Origin: Stenotrophomonas maltophilia D457
Lineage (GTDB): Bacteria; Pseudomonadota; Gammaproteobacteria; Xanthomonadales; Xanthomonadaceae
Direction of reading: 5' to 3'
DNA length: 64,000 nt
Assembly (NCBI RefSeq): GCF_000284595.1
Contig: NC_017671.1
Location: forward strand, 1,645,001 to 1,709,000
Part shown: positions 1 through 9,669 of the stretch, in pieces
Position numbering within the stretch: the stretch's first letter is position 1
How the letters are laid out: each line of letters begins with the position of its first letter
The notes under the pieces: model-generated
What the model saw: the letters and a program-made list of their open reading frames with translations, nothing else
Database searches by the model: none
What the model was told of the DNA's origin: nothing
Program-made: the position numbers and the translations under genes

Positions 1-1
1 G

Positions 2-343
2 GCGGTCATCGTCGGCCGCGAGATCGCGGTGTCGGCGCTGCGCGAATGGATGGCCGAGCTGGGCCAGCGCGCGAAGGTGCGCGTGGCGATGATCGGCAAG
101 GTCAAGACCACCGCGCAGATGGTCGCGCTGTTGTGCCTGCTGTATTCGGTGGCCCCGAACGTGCCGGTGGAAGACATCTGGATGGGCTGGCCGGTGTTCC
201 ATATCGGCGACTGGACTCTGGCCATTGCCGCCGTGCTGACCCTGTGGTCGGGCCTGCAGTACCTGCACGCCGCGTGGCCGAGCCTGCGCGACGATGAGCG
301 CGCTGCGCGCGAGCGTGCGCGGCAGAAGAAGCTGGGCAACTGA
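2..343 (+). CDS. pgsA: PgsA phosphatidylglycerophosphate synthase, 3' part
   Basis: C-terminal about 113 residues of CDP-diacylglycerol--glycerol-3-phosphate 3-phosphatidyltransferase, an inner-membrane enzyme that commits CDP-diacylglycerol to phosphatidylglycerol synthesis. The window opens inside the gene. The reading begins [20 protein letters not shown] and continues with KVKTTAQM, the conserved segment of this CDP-alcohol phosphatidyltransferase subfamily. Two hydrophobic segments and a basic tail ending KKLGN follow. It is chromosomal housekeeping DNA next to tRNA-Gly, the usual neighbourhood in Xanthomonadaceae, and marks the host side of the junction. The real start lies before base 1. 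Confidence 0.93.
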   Translation, partial: AVIVGREIAVSALREWMAELGQRAKVRVAMIGKVKTTAQMVALLCLLYSVAPNVPVEDIWMGWPVFHIGDWTLAIAAVLTLWSGLQYLHAAWPSLRDDERAARERARQKKLGN

Positions 344-361
344 GCCCGGGGTCTGAGCCCC

Positions 362-400
362 GGGGTCGGATCCCTTTCCGAAGGAAAGGGCTCTGACCCC
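362..400 (+). terminator. Nested hairpin after pgsA
   Basis: Inner stem CCCTTTCC (372-379) and GGAAAGGG (383-390) with a GAA loop sits inside an outer GGGGTC (362-367)/GACCCC (395-400) pair. It starts 19 bases after the pgsA stop. No T run follows, so it may be a repetitive extragenic hairpin acting as an mRNA end rather than a classic intrinsic terminator. Confidence 0.5.
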
Positions 401-415
401 ATCGATGCGCCTATC

Positions 416-512
416 CCCGCATGGCGTGGACCTACTGGAAATGCTGCGTCCACGGATGGTGCGGATCCATCGGTTTGCGGGGATGCCGTGGTAGATCCAC
501 GCCATGCATGGA
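416..512. repeat. Inverted pair of SMAG-like (GTAG) repeats
   Basis: A plus-strand copy GTAGATCCACGCCATGC lies at 491-507. A minus-strand copy, GTAGGTCCACGCCATGCG read backwards, lies at 418-435. GTAG-headed imperfect palindromes of this kind (SMAG elements) are very abundant between genes of Stenotrophomonas maltophilia, which supports the host assignment. The match is from memory of the consensus. Confidence 0.6.
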
Positions 513-592
513 TACGCGATGCAAGGCGCCTCGCAGGCCCCGGAAAAACCGCTTGACGCCATCCTTGGAACAGGTAAAATTTCGCCTCCCAA

Positions 593-668
<76 letters not shown>

Positions 669-710
669 ATTTATGATCTACAGACTTCCACTGACGTCTG
701 TAAGTCATTG

Positions 711-737
711 AAAAGAGGAGCTTCGGCTCCTTTTTTC
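711..737 (+). terminator. Intrinsic terminator after tRNA-Gly
   Basis: Stem AGGAGC (716-721), tetraloop TTCG, stem GCTCCT (726-731), then a T tract at 731-736. It is a standard rho-independent terminator 48 bases after the tRNA. Confidence 0.85.
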
Positions 738-915
738 ATTCCAGCGAAAGCCACGGAAGTCCACTGACAGCCACCATTTTTGAGGCCAAAAACAAGGCCA
801 AAGAATGCGGGTCGTGCCGGTTCCGGGTTGTTGCTGGGGTTGGATCGGGATGACAAGCAGCATCGGGCCTAAGTCCAAGACTTAGGAGCTTGATGATGAC
901 ACTCTCTGATCTGAC
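738..915. other. Left junction segment without a gene
   Basis: No convincing gene is seen. The 9-base word TCCACTGAC occurs at 687-695 and 760-768, which could be integrase arm-type sites or chance. A perfect 8-bp hairpin CCTAAGTC/GACTTAGG with a CAA loop is at 868-886. This is where an ICEclc-type integrase gene would be expected, but none is present. Confidence 0.4.
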
Positions 916-1031
916 TGTTGGCGCGCATCCAGAACTGACCCACTTTCGGCGGTGATGCGCGGGTAAAACTGACCCACCTGAAGCCCACATCCTGAGCATC
1001 TTTTGCTCGGGGGATTTCAGGAGTGATCACC

Positions 1032-2531
1032 ATGGTCATGTTGGCCAAGATCCGGCGGATGCATTTCCGCGATGGCCTGCCGCTGCGCGAGATCGCCAAG
1101 CGCACGGGCCTATCCCGCAATACCATCCGGCGATGGCTGCGCAGCGGCCAGTCCGAGCCGGTCTATCCCAGGCGAGCCTCGCCCTCCCGGCTCGATCCCT
1201 ACCGGTCCCAGTTGGAGACGTGGCTGCGTGCCGACAGCCATCGTCCCCGGCGGGAACAACGCACCGCCAAGGTGCTGTTCTCGCAGTTGCAGGCGATCGG
1301 CTATCCGGGCACCTACACCCGGGTGACGGCCTTCATCCGCCAGTGGAAGGCGGCCGGCGGCGCCAGCCGCCGCCCGGCCTTCGTGCCGTTGCACTTTCCT
1401 CCGGGTGAAGCCTTCCAGTTCGACTGGAGCCGCGAGTACGCCTTCGTCGGCAGCCACGCCAAGATGCCGCTGGATCTCGCCCACGTGAAGCTGGCCTGCA
1501 GCCGCGCCTTCTGGTTGGTGGCCTATCCCACCCAGAGCCACGAGATGCTGTTCGATGCTCATACCCAGGCGTTTACCGCCTTCGGTGGCGTGCCGCGCCG
1601 CGGCATCTACGACAACATGAAGACGGCGGTGGACGGGATCGGCCAGCACCGGGAACGGCGGGTCAACGCCCGCTTCCACGCCATGATCAGCCACTACCTG
1701 TTCGCCGCGGAGTTCTGCAACCGCGCCGCGGGTTGGGAGAAGGGGCGGGTCGAGAAGAACGTGCAGGACCGGCGCCGACAGATCTGGATCGAGGCCGGGG
1801 CCCGCCACTGGCCAGATCTGGACACCCTCAACGCCTGGCTCGCCAGCGAGTGCCGCGCCGCTTGGCCGATGCAGGCGCATCCGGATGCCTCCGACATCAC
1901 CGTGGCCGAAGCTCTGGAGGACGAACAGCCCCACCTGATGCCGATGCCCGCGCCCTTCGACGGCTACATCGAGCGGCCGGTGCGGGTCAGTTCGACCGCG
2001 CTGGTCAGCTTCCAGCGCAACCGCTACAGCGTGCCGTGCGAACACGCCCACGCCGTCGCCAGCCTGCGCGTGTATCCCTTCGAACTGGCCGTGGTGGTCG
2101 GCGAGGCCGAGGTCGCCCGCCACCGGCGCAGCTTCGAGCGTGATCGGGTCCACTACGACTGGCAGCACTACATCGCCCTGGTCCAGCGCAAGCCGGGGGC
2201 ACTGCGTGACGGCGCGCCGTTCCTGTCCATGCCCGATCCGCTGCGCAAGCTGCAGCAGGTGTTGCTGCGCCAGCCTCACGGCGACCGCGCCATGGCCCAG
2301 GTGCTGGCCGCCGTACCCGTGCACGGGCTCGAAGCGGTACTGGTGGCGGTGGAACTGGCACTCGAGTCCGGCCTGGTGCGCGCCGACCACGTGCTCAACG
2401 TGCTGGGGCGATTGCAGCATCCGGACCGCACGATCGAGACGGTCGCCTCGCGAGTGACGCTGCGTCATCCGCCGGTGTCCGATCCGGCCCGCTACGACGC
2501 CCTGCGGGAGGCAGATCATGTCGACGCCTGA
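1032..2531 (+). CDS. istA: IstA transposase (IS21 family)
   Basis: About 499 residues, normal for IstA. The N-terminal helix-turn-helix reads [20 protein letters not shown]. The integrase core starts at [11 protein letters not shown] with the first catalytic Asp and continues through [11 protein letters not shown]-terminal domain binds the element ends. ATG at 1032 is preferred because AGGAG (1019-1023) lies 8 bases upstream; a GTG at 1023 is also in frame. It overlaps istB by 14 bases, so translation is coupled. It acts with IstB in cut-and-paste transposition and appears intact. Confidence 0.93.
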   Translation: MVMLAKIRRMHFRDGLPLREIAKRTGLSRNTIRRWLRSGQSEPVYPRRASPSRLDPYRSQLETWLRADSHRPRREQRTAKVLFSQLQAIGYPGTYTRVTAFIRQWKAAGGASRRPAFVPLHFPPGEAFQFDWSREYAFVGSHAKMPLDLAHVKLACSRAFWLVAYPTQSHEMLFDAHTQAFTAFGGVPRRGIYDNMKTAVDGIGQHRERRVNARFHAMISHYLFAAEFCNRAAGWEKGRVEKNVQDRRRQIWIEAGARHWPDLDTLNAWLASECRAAWPMQAHPDASDITVAEALEDEQPHLMPMPAPFDGYIERPVRVSSTALVSFQRNRYSVPCEHAHAVASLRVYPFELAVVVGEAEVARHRRSFERDRVHYDWQHYIALVQRKPGALRDGAPFLSMPDPLRKLQQVLLRQPHGDRAMAQVLAAVPVHGLEAVLVAVELALESGLVRADHVLNVLGRLQHPDRTIETVASRVTLRHPPVSDPARYDALREADHVDA

Positions 2532-3309
2532 CCTGCCGCTGCGCATGCAGCAGCTCAAGCTGCACGGCATGGCCAGCCAGTGGCCCGAACTGCTGGCCAA
2601 GATGCGCCTGCACACCATGGAGCCCGAACACTGGATGGCCGAACTGCTGCAGGCCGAGTCCGCCGAACGGCAGGTTCGTGCCCAGGCCAACCAGATGAAG
2701 GCCGCACGTTTCCTCGTCCATCGTGACCTGCTCGGGTTCGACTTCGCGGCCAGTCCCGTTGATCGCGCACTGGTCGAACGACTCCACCAGGGTGACTTCA
2801 TCCACACCCCCGAGAACGTCGTCCTTGTCGGTGGACCGGGTACCGGCAAGACCCACCTGGCCACCGCCATCGGCATCCAGGCCGTGCGCCAGCATCGCCT
2901 GCGCGTGCGCTTCTTCTCCACCATCGAACTGGTCAATGCGCTGGAGAAGGAACAGGCCCAGGGCAAGGCCGGGCAGATCGCCCTGCGCCTGACCTATGCC
3001 GACCTGGTCATCCTCGATGAACTGGGCTACCTGCCGTTCACCCCCTCAGGCGGCGCGCTGCTGTTCCACCTGATCAGCAAGCTCTACGAGCGCACCAGCC
3101 TCGCCATCACCACCAACTTGGCCTTCTCCGAATGGGGTCAGGTGTTCGGCGACGCCAAGATGACCACCGCGCTGCTGGATCGCATCACCCACCACTGCCA
3201 CATCCTGGAGACCGGCAACGACTCCTGGCGGCTGCGCAACAGCACCGCCGCCAACAAGACCAAAGCCAGAATCAGGGCAAAGGAGGCCACCACCCAGACC
3301 ACCAACTGA
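2518..3309 (+). CDS. istB: IstB helper ATPase (IS21 family)
   Basis: 263 residues, a DnaA-like AAA+ ATPase that loads and activates IstA at target DNA. The Walker A motif [11 protein letters not shown] and Walker [13 protein letters not shown] are both present, followed by a sensor region [13 protein letters not shown]. The start overlaps the end of istA. The size and motifs are normal for the family, and it appears functional. Confidence 0.93.
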   Translation: MSTPDLPLRMQQLKLHGMASQWPELLAKMRLHTMEPEHWMAELLQAESAERQVRAQANQMKAARFLVHRDLLGFDFAASPVDRALVERLHQGDFIHTPENVVLVGGPGTGKTHLATAIGIQAVRQHRLRVRFFSTIELVNALEKEQAQGKAGQIALRLTYADLVILDELGYLPFTPSGGALLFHLISKLYERTSLAITTNLAFSEWGQVFGDAKMTTALLDRITHHCHILETGNDSWRLRNSTAANKTKARIRAKEATTQTTN

Positions 3310-3383
3310 TACCCTCAGCCCCGTACACCGGGTGGGTCAAAGTTCAACGCGCAGCCTGGGTCAGTTTTAAGTGCGCGCCAACA

Positions 3384-3506
3384 GACGTTGGCAGCGGGGG
3401 AGCCGCTGAGGTGGCCGGCGCGCCATTGGGCGACGCCCCATCCAACGGCAATACCGGCAGCAACCAGCGTCAAGCCGGCAAGGATGTTTCTCGAAGAGGT
3501 ATTCAT
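3384..3506 (-). pseudogene. Truncated CusB-like efflux adaptor (5' stub)
   Basis: Only about 41 codons survive before the IS21 end cuts the frame. They begin MNTSSRNILAGLTLVAAG, an N-terminal membrane anchor. Position just downstream of the TolC-type gene on the same strand, and resemblance to the start of RND periplasmic adaptors of the CusB/CzcB type, suggest a cusCBA-like operon. The rest of the adaptor and the RND pump gene are absent. The start ATG is at 3504-3506, 16 bases after the upstream stop. The family call rests on a short stretch plus context. Confidence 0.6.
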
Positions 3507-3521
3507 GGCGAGGGTCTCCAC

Positions 3522-4829
3522 TCAGTCCGCGATCAGGCTGTTCAGTCGGGCGACGAGGCTGTCGCGCTGCGCTCCAAGGTCGATCAGACGCATGCGCGTC
3601 TCCAGCACCTGGGCGCGTGCACTGAGCACAGCGCTCAGGTCCCCCTTGGCGGATCGGTAGTTGCTCAATGCAAGCGCCGCTCGGTTCCGTACCAGTTGCA
3701 AGCCGGCGGTCTGCAGGCGGTCGATCTGGCTGTTCAACGCTTGGAGTTCGGCGGCGCTGTCGTCCAGCTCCTGCAAATGCCGCCGCGCCACGTCTTCGCG
3801 TTCGGCGTCCAGACGTTCCAACTCGTGCCGTTTTGCCTCGATCATGGGCACTTGGCGTCGATCCTTCTGCCAAGGCAGATCGAATGTCACCTGAAATGAC
3901 ACCATGTCGCCCCATCGGCGATCACGCCGGCTATAGGCTATCTCCCAGGCCCAATCGCCGCGGGTCTCTGATTGGGCTTCGCGGGACTCGGCCCGGGCCA
4001 TGCTTTGCATCGCCGGATAGAGTTCAAGCTCCGCGTGATTCGCCAGTTCTGTGCGCAGTTGCGCGACGGGGCGAGTGAGCGGGCCTGGATCGCCTTGCAG
4101 TGCTTCGTCGGCCCTGGAGCCCACCCAGCGCCGCAACGCGGCCCTGGCCTTGGCCCGGTCCCGCTGTAGATCGTCACGGCGGTCCGTGAGTGTCAGCGCC
4201 TCCTGTTCCGCGACCAACAGATCGCCAGCCTGGGCGGTGCCGCCGGCGACGCGAGCGGGGAGACTGTCTTGCAGGCGCTGGTTCTCCGCGAGCAGTTCCG
4301 TCAGCAGTATCTCCCGTTGCTCCACCGCCTGCGCGGCGATCCACGCCAGGCTGAGTTCCTGGCGGATCTGCAATCGCTGCAAAACCAGCGCCGCGCGTTC
4401 TCGATCCACACGCGCCTGCGCGCTGGCGACCTGGGCGTCGCGCTTGGCCCTGTTGGGCACTTCCTGCATGAGCGCCAAGCGCTGCATCGTCATGGATTCG
4501 CGCGTCATGCTCCAGCGATCCATGCCGCTGATGGGGTAGTTTTCGATGCCGAGCGAGAGCTTGGGGTCGGGCAGCGAGCCTGCTGCCTTCTGCACGGATT
4601 CGGCGACGTTAACCTGCAACTGCTGCGCGCTTATGCGTGGGCTCTGCTGCTCCGCGATAAGGCGTGCCTCAGCAAAATCGAGGGCGTAGGCTACAGGCGA
4701 GACAAGCGCACTGCCCGCCAACGCGATGCTGATAGCTTTCAGACGATGCACTCGCATCGAGGCCGGCGTTGTGCCTCGGCCGTACGCCGACGGGCGCCCC
4801 TCGGGGGCGCCAAAAAAGGGAGTAAACAT
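3522..4829 (-). CDS. TolC-family outer-membrane efflux protein (CusC/CzcC-like)
   Basis: Outer-membrane channel of a heavy-metal RND efflux system, probably copper/silver. About 410 mature residues follow a signal peptide (KAISIALAGSALVSPVAYA). Two long heptad-rich helical regions, for example around residues 160-250 and 330-430, are typical of the TolC fold. Two starts are possible. ATG at 4829 has GAGGA five bases upstream but adds 24 residues before the signal peptide, while ATG at 4757 gives a standard signal peptide without a clear ribosome site. It probably ran as Cys-rich gene, this gene, adaptor, pump. Both neighbours are now broken, so it is likely an orphan channel. Confidence 0.8.
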   Translation of the reverse strand: MFTPFFGAPEGRPSAYGRGTTPASMRVHRLKAISIALAGSALVSPVAYALDFAEARLIAEQQSPRISAQQLQVNVAESVQKAAGSLPDPKLSLGIENYPISGMDRWSMTRESMTMQRLALMQEVPNRAKRDAQVASAQARVDRERAALVLQRLQIRQELSLAWIAAQAVEQREILLTELLAENQRLQDSLPARVAGGTAQAGDLLVAEQEALTLTDRRDDLQRDRAKARAALRRWVGSRADEALQGDPGPLTRPVAQLRTELANHAELELYPAMQSMARAESREAQSETRGDWAWEIAYSRRDRRWGDMVSFQVTFDLPWQKDRRQVPMIEAKRHELERLDAEREDVARRHLQELDDSAAELQALNSQIDRLQTAGLQLVRNRAALALSNYRSAKGDLSAVLSARAQVLETRMRLIDLGAQRDSLVARLNSLIAD

Positions 4830-5035
4830 GGTTGTCCTCGGAATTGGTATTCACGAAATCACGTGGTCTGCCGCATCGGTGCGCGGCGAGCACGGACACA
4901 TAAATCAATTCCGCAGGACTTGGAACGTGAGGTAGATCGGCGGAAAGCCCGCGCGGGGATTGGGAGGAATGTAGGTAACGTGCCGCCTGAGAACGTGTTC
5001 AAAGTCTCGCCCTCTTGATGTGAGAAGCTCGCTGG

Positions 5036-5410
5036 GTGAGAAAAGGCTACCCCAGCGACATCAAGCGCGAGCAGTTCGAGGTGATCCGGCCATTGCTGGA
5101 GAGTGCGCGCAGAAAGACTGCCCCACGCAAAGTGGAGCTGTACGAGGTGTTCTGCGCCGTGCTGTACCTGCTGCGCACGGGCTGTCAGTGGCGGGCACTG
5201 CCCAGCGACTTTCCCAAATGGCGCACCGTGCACTCGTACTTTGCCATCTGGAGCGAGCCACGCGAGGGTGGCAGCCTGCTGGAGCAGGCATTAAAAAAAT
5301 CAGGTTGGCGCGGCCCGCGAGAAACTGGGGCGCAACGCCTGCAGCACGCTCTTGATCGTGGACGCGCAGAGCGTGAAGAACACGGACACGGCGGGCTTGA
5401 AGGGCTATGA
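5036..5410 (+). CDS. IS5-family transposase, first frame (orfA)
   Basis: The N-terminal transposase part starts at a GTG (MRKGYPSDIKREQFEVI). It contains the DUF4096-type segment CQWRALPSDFPKW seen at the start of IS427-group transposases. The homologous reading leaves this frame at the A7 tract (5293-5299) and continues in orfB, one base forward. The remaining codons to 5410 are out-of-frame tail. It could be a programmed frameshift or a decayed single gene. Confidence 0.75.
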   Translation: MRKGYPSDIKREQFEVIRPLLESARRKTAPRKVELYEVFCAVLYLLRTGCQWRALPSDFPKWRTVHSYFAIWSEPREGGSLLEQALKKSGWRGPRETGAQRLQHALDRGRAEREEHGHGGLEGL

Positions 5411-5828
5411 CGCAGGCAAGAAGGTCTCGGGCATCAAGCGCCACATCGCGGTGGACACCCAGGGATTGCCGCATGCGATAGCGGTGACCACGGCCGAGGT
5501 GACGGACCGCAAAGGCGCACTGCAGGCGCTACAGCGCTGCAAGCCCCGGTTGAGCCGGCTACAAAGCCTGCTGTGCGATGCAGGCTACATCGGTCGGCCG
5601 TTCGCGCAAGGCGTGCAGCAGATTCTGGGAGGGCATGTGACGGTGCAGATCGCCAAGAGAAGCGAGCTTCACACTTTCAAAGTGATGCCCAAGCGCTGGG
5701 TCGTGGAACGCAGCTTTGCCTGGCTGGACAAGAACAGGAGGCTGTGGAAGAACTGCGAGCGATGGCTCAACACCAGCCTGCAGTTCGTCCACTTGGCATT
5801 CTTGGTGCTCTTGCTCAAAAGACTTTGA
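5352..5828 (+). CDS. IS5-family transposase, second frame (orfB, DDE core)
   Basis: The DDE catalytic half contains VDAQSVKN (first Asp), LLCDAGYIG (second Asp) and RWVVERSFAWL (Glu). Homology begins upstream of the TTG at 5352, near base 5301 (VGAAREKLGRNACSTLL), so the frame is probably translated as an orfA-orfB fusion across the A7 tract rather than from its own start. Its stop is 8 bases inside the right end of the element. Confidence 0.78.
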   Translation: MIVDAQSVKNTDTAGLKGYDAGKKVSGIKRHIAVDTQGLPHAIAVTTAEVTDRKGALQALQRCKPRLSRLQSLLCDAGYIGRPFAQGVQQILGGHVTVQIAKRSELHTFKVMPKRWVVERSFAWLDKNRRLWKNCERWLNTSLQFVHLAFLVLLLKRL

Positions 5829-6519
5829 ACACGCTCTGAGGGCTACCCGGTCGAGAACCAACCCGGGCAGCGAGTTGGCGAGCCACATCACGTGCGCCGC
5901 GAGAAACTGAATGTCCAGCCCCTGCCATGAAAGCGCCGACTCCCGATCGCCACTGCAATGAGCGTGGCACAACTGTGGCGCTTCGCTGTCCATGGAATCA
6001 GGCATGCCGGTGCAATCCGACATTGGCAACTTGTCAGCCTGCTGCATCGAGATCGTGGCACGCATTTGCGTGGTTTCCACAGATGCCCTCGGGTCTGGCT
6101 TGGGACAGACGTACATCGCCATCGCAACCTGCGAGAAAAGCAAGGTTACGACTAGGCCGCTGGTAATCCAGCGGCTCCATCTTGCGAGAAGGCGCCTTAA
6201 GCCGATCATGCGGACATACTATTGGAAGTTGTAGGGAGTTGAATTGATCAAGGTCAGTTTCCAGGATGAATTGATGCGTCTGGACGGCGCCTTGGCCCGA
6301 ACCGGCACCCGCTGCAAATCCACCGGCAAGGGCGGGCACCGCACGTGGTTGTCATGCTTTACGCGCCTCGGCAACTCGCAAGGCTCTAAGCTCAAATCGA
6401 TCAGCTACAAGATTCGTCTGTCCCGAGAGTCGCTGCAGGTGCGTAATGACCTCGTAGGGGCCATCGGCTATTGGGCGCGTGCAGATTCCGTGACCTGCCC
6501 CCTTTCTCAGGGCCACTAG

Positions 6520-7563
6520 CTACTTAGTAGAGTCCAGGTTGGGGAGCATACCGCTCCGGTGGGTCAGGTTTCGATCAGCGGTCGAACCAGTCAAGGCACC
6601 TTCGTTGCGCAGCGCGGCGGCGAACTCGGCAGGCGTGCATTTGGGCAGTGAGCTGTGCGGACGCACCTCGTTGTAGTCCTTGCGCCAGATGGCGATTACC
6701 GCCCGTGCGTGCTCGAGCGAGATAAACCAGTTTTCGTTCAAGCATTCGTCCCGGAACTTGCCGTTGAAGCTCTCCACATAGGCGTTCTGCGTGGGTTTCC
6801 CTGGCTGGGTCAGCACAAGCGTCACGCCGTTGGCGGTCGCCCACTGGTCCAGCGCCCGGCCGGTAAACTCGGGTCCCTGGTCGGTCCTGATCGCCGCGGG
6901 GTAGCCGCGGAAACGGCATACCGCATCCAGGATGTCGGCCACGTTCTGGCCATTTATCCTCCGGCCGACGGCGATTTCCACCGCTTCCTTGGTGCAATCG
7001 TCCACCACCGTCAGGCACTTGATCGGGCGCCCGTTGGCCAGGGCGTCGAAGACGAAGTCCATCGACCAGGTGTGGTTGGGCCCCGACGGCAGCTGCAGCG
7101 GACGGCGCTCGACGGCCACGCGATCGCGCTTGCGGCGCTTGCGCACCGCCAGGCCAGCGTTGCGGTACAGCCGGTAGATTCGCTTGTGGTTGGCGATCCA
7201 GCCCTCCCGTTCCAGCAGGATGTGCAGCCGTCGGTAGCCGAACCGGCGACGTTCGCCCGCCAACGCAACGAGCCTGGCCTGCAACGGCGCGTTCGCCATG
7301 CGCGGCTGGTAGTGCAACACGCTGCGTGACAAGCCCAGTGCCCGGCAGGCCCGCCGCTCCGACAGGCCCAGCTTCGCCCGCACGTCCGCGACGGCAGCCC
7401 GTCGCGTCGGCGGGCTCAGTATTTTCCCCGCGCCACGATCCTCAGCGCTTCGTTGTCCAACATCGACTCGGCCAACAGCTTTTTGAGCCGCGCGTTCTCC
7501 GCTTCCAGTGCCTTCAGGCGCTTGGCGTCGGGCACATCCATGCCGCCGAACTTGCGCCGCCAC
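6520..7563 (-). CDS. IS3-family transposase OrfB (DDE integrase core)
   Basis: The rve-type catalytic domain contains WSMDFVFD, IRTDQGPEFTG and AYVESFNGKFRDECL, the DD(35)E signature. Recognisable homology starts near RAAVADVRAKLGLSERRAC, after the frameshift from orfA; the first about 40 codons of the open frame overlap orfA and are not meaningful alone. It ends in the terminal repeat, with the last codons encoded by CTCTACTAAG. It appears complete. Confidence 0.85.
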   Translation of the reverse strand: MAAQVRRHGCARRQAPEGTGSGERAAQKAVGRVDVGQRSAEDRGAGKILSPPTRRAAVADVRAKLGLSERRACRALGLSRSVLHYQPRMANAPLQARLVALAGERRRFGYRRLHILLEREGWIANHKRIYRLYRNAGLAVRKRRKRDRVAVERRPLQLPSGPNHTWSMDFVFDALANGRPIKCLTVVDDCTKEAVEIAVGRRINGQNVADILDAVCRFRGYPAAIRTDQGPEFTGRALDQWATANGVTLVLTQPGKPTQNAYVESFNGKFRDECLNENWFISLEHARAVIAIWRKDYNEVRPHSSLPKCTPAEFAAALRNEGALTGSTADRNLTHRSGMLPNLDSTK

Positions 7564-7679
7564 AGGTAGAACGACGCGTCACTGAAGCCGTGCTTGCGGC
7601 AAAGCTCCTTGACCGGCGTGCCGGCGGCCGCCTGCTTCAGGAAGCCGATGATCTGCTCTTCGGTGTATCGCTTCTTCAT
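7416..7679 (-). CDS. IS3-family OrfA (helix-turn-helix protein)
   Basis: 87 residues starting MKKRYTEEQIIGFLKQAAAG. The HTH reads VKELCRKHGFSDASFYLWRR. A leucine-zipper helix (LKALEAENARLKKLLAE) follows, which pairs OrfA and OrfAB. The orfB frame is reached by a -1 shift, the usual way IS3 elements make OrfAB. Length and motifs are normal. Confidence 0.85.
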   Translation of the reverse strand: MKKRYTEEQIIGFLKQAAAGTPVKELCRKHGFSDASFYLWRRKFGGMDVPDAKRLKALEAENARLKKLLAESMLDNEALRIVARGKY

Positions 7680-7805
7680 GTCCGTCCTCTTGTGAGACGG
7701 ACTCTACTAAGATCAGGTTGGCCCGGAAAACGGGGGGCAGGTCACGACGTCGAAGTGAACCGCCCCGGTTTTTGAGGAGGCTCAACACTCTGAGAGGATT
7801 GAGCC

Positions 7806-9037
<1,232 letters not shown>

Positions 9038-9076
9038 CTTAAACCAAACAGCCTCCGCGGAAACCGGGGCGGTTCA

Positions 9077-9252
9077 AAGCGCCGTTTGTAGAGGCCCGTA
9101 ATGAGATCGCTCGCCGTAACCTCATTAAATTCCATAGAAACTTCGGGCTCCTCCGCGCGCTGCAGGGCAAGCAATGCAGCTAGGTACGAAGAGGCCACAC
9201 CAGGCGCTATGGCGAGCCTGAGCTGTGGGCGTGGGCTGGTGGCGTCGTGCAT
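9077..9252 (-). pseudogene. LysR-type regulator fragment cut by IS3 copy B
   Basis: 59 codons starting MHDATSPRPQLRLAIAPGV resemble the beginning of a LysR ligand-binding domain (AEEPEVSMEFNEV). They are similar to the same part of the intact LysR gene at 9670-10560. There is no HTH upstream in frame, and the IS3 end removes the rest. It is probably a second, partly deleted paralogue. Confidence 0.6.
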
Positions 9253-9359
9253 GAGAGGCCCCAAGAAGCGATAAGACAAGGATGGAAAGTCTTCATGATA
9301 GCTAGTTTGAGTTAAACTTAACGTGGTTAAATTGTTTGGACTGTTCGACGCTTCCAAGG

Positions 9360-9665
9360 ATGGAGAAGCGAACTGTCCGACGAGGCCGTCCCCCAGGAAC
9401 TACCACTTTCGACGCCGAGCCAGCGTTGGCATTCGGAGCGGCCGTTCGTGTCGCCCGCCTGACGCAAGGTGTTGCTCAGGAAGAACTGGCTGCGAAAGCA
9501 GGGATCGAGCGATCGCACATGGGCAAAATAGAGCGTGGGGAGCACATGCCCACTCTCGCTCTGATCTTAAGAATCGCCGCCGGACTCAAGCTCAGTGCTG
9601 CGGAACTCGTCAGCGCAGCCGAACGCAATCTTCGTGCCGCGGCGCACGATTCAGATAGGCATTGA
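9360..9665 (+). CDS. XRE-family transcriptional regulator
   Basis: 101 residues with a single XRE HTH at about residues 27-85 (FGAAVRVARLTQGVAQEELAAKAGIERS...MGKIERGEHMPTLALILRIAAGL, given here in parts). The start at 9360 is chosen because AAGG lies just upstream; a TTG at 9336 would add 8 residues. It converges on the LysR gene, whose end is 4 bases away. The target is unknown. Small regulators of this type are common in mobile elements. Confidence 0.75.
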   Translation: MEKRTVRRGRPPGTTTFDAEPALAFGAAVRVARLTQGVAQEELAAKAGIERSHMGKIERGEHMPTLALILRIAAGLKLSAAELVSAAERNLRAAAHDSDRH

Positions 9666-9669
9666 CGCT

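Larger units (their letters stand above)
916..3383 (+). mobile_element. IS21-family insertion sequence
   Basis: The 2468-bp element carries istA and istB. Its termini are inverted repeats: TGTTGGCGCGCA at 916-927 and the complement TGCGCGCCAACA at 3372-3383. Each end also holds internal TGACCCA repeats (two left, two right, inverted), the multiple transposase-binding sites typical of this family. The flanking bases are GAC on both sides (913-915 and 3384-3386), a possible but short target duplication. It interrupts the cusB-like gene on its right side. Confidence 0.9.
4991..5836 (+). mobile_element. IS5-family (IS427-like) insertion sequence
   Basis: The 846-bp element has inverted ends GAACGTGTTCAAAGTCT (4991-5007) and the complement of GAGCGTGTTCAAAGTCT (5820-5836). 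A 3-bp duplication TGA lies on both sides (4988-4990 and 5837-5839). It carries two overlapping transposase frames. Excision in silico rebuilds the host gene exactly, which supports a single recent insertion. Confidence 0.88.
4905..6209 (-). pseudogene. Cys/Met-rich exported protein split by an IS427-like element
   Basis: The 5' part (6209 to 5840) has a signal-like hydrophobic segment ending VAMAMYVCPKPDP. A Cys/Met/His-containing region follows (LPMSDCTGMPDSM, LCHAHC), suggesting metal handling. The IS at 4991-5836 interrupts it. Removing the IS and one TGA target copy restores a continuous frame that ends ...YIPPNPRAGFPPIYLTFQVL and stops at 4905. It lies directly upstream of the cusC-like gene. 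Small exported proteins of this look precede metal RND operons in many Gammaproteobacteria. The function is inferred from context only. Confidence 0.7.
6491..7744 (-). mobile_element. IS3-family insertion sequence, copy A
   Basis: The 1254-bp element has ends beginning TGACCTGCCCCC (6491-6502) and the complement at the right (7733-7744). A further shared inner block CTTAGTAGAGTCC lies at 6523-6535 and, inverted, at 7699-7711. Two minus-strand frames encode OrfA and OrfAB. No clear target duplication is seen, only CG on both sides, so one flank may have been rearranged. The 280 bases between it and the Cys-rich gene start (6210-6490) hold nothing I recognise. Confidence 0.8.

Noticed and set aside
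1110-2966. Long open frame on the minus strand across istA/istB (618 codons)
   Set aside because: It mirrors high-GC third-position bias of istA on the other strand and has no recognisable motif.
6244-6519. Possible 91-residue protein next to IS3 copy A
   Set aside because: TTG start, no ribosome site, ends inside the IS end and shows no similarity I can recall.
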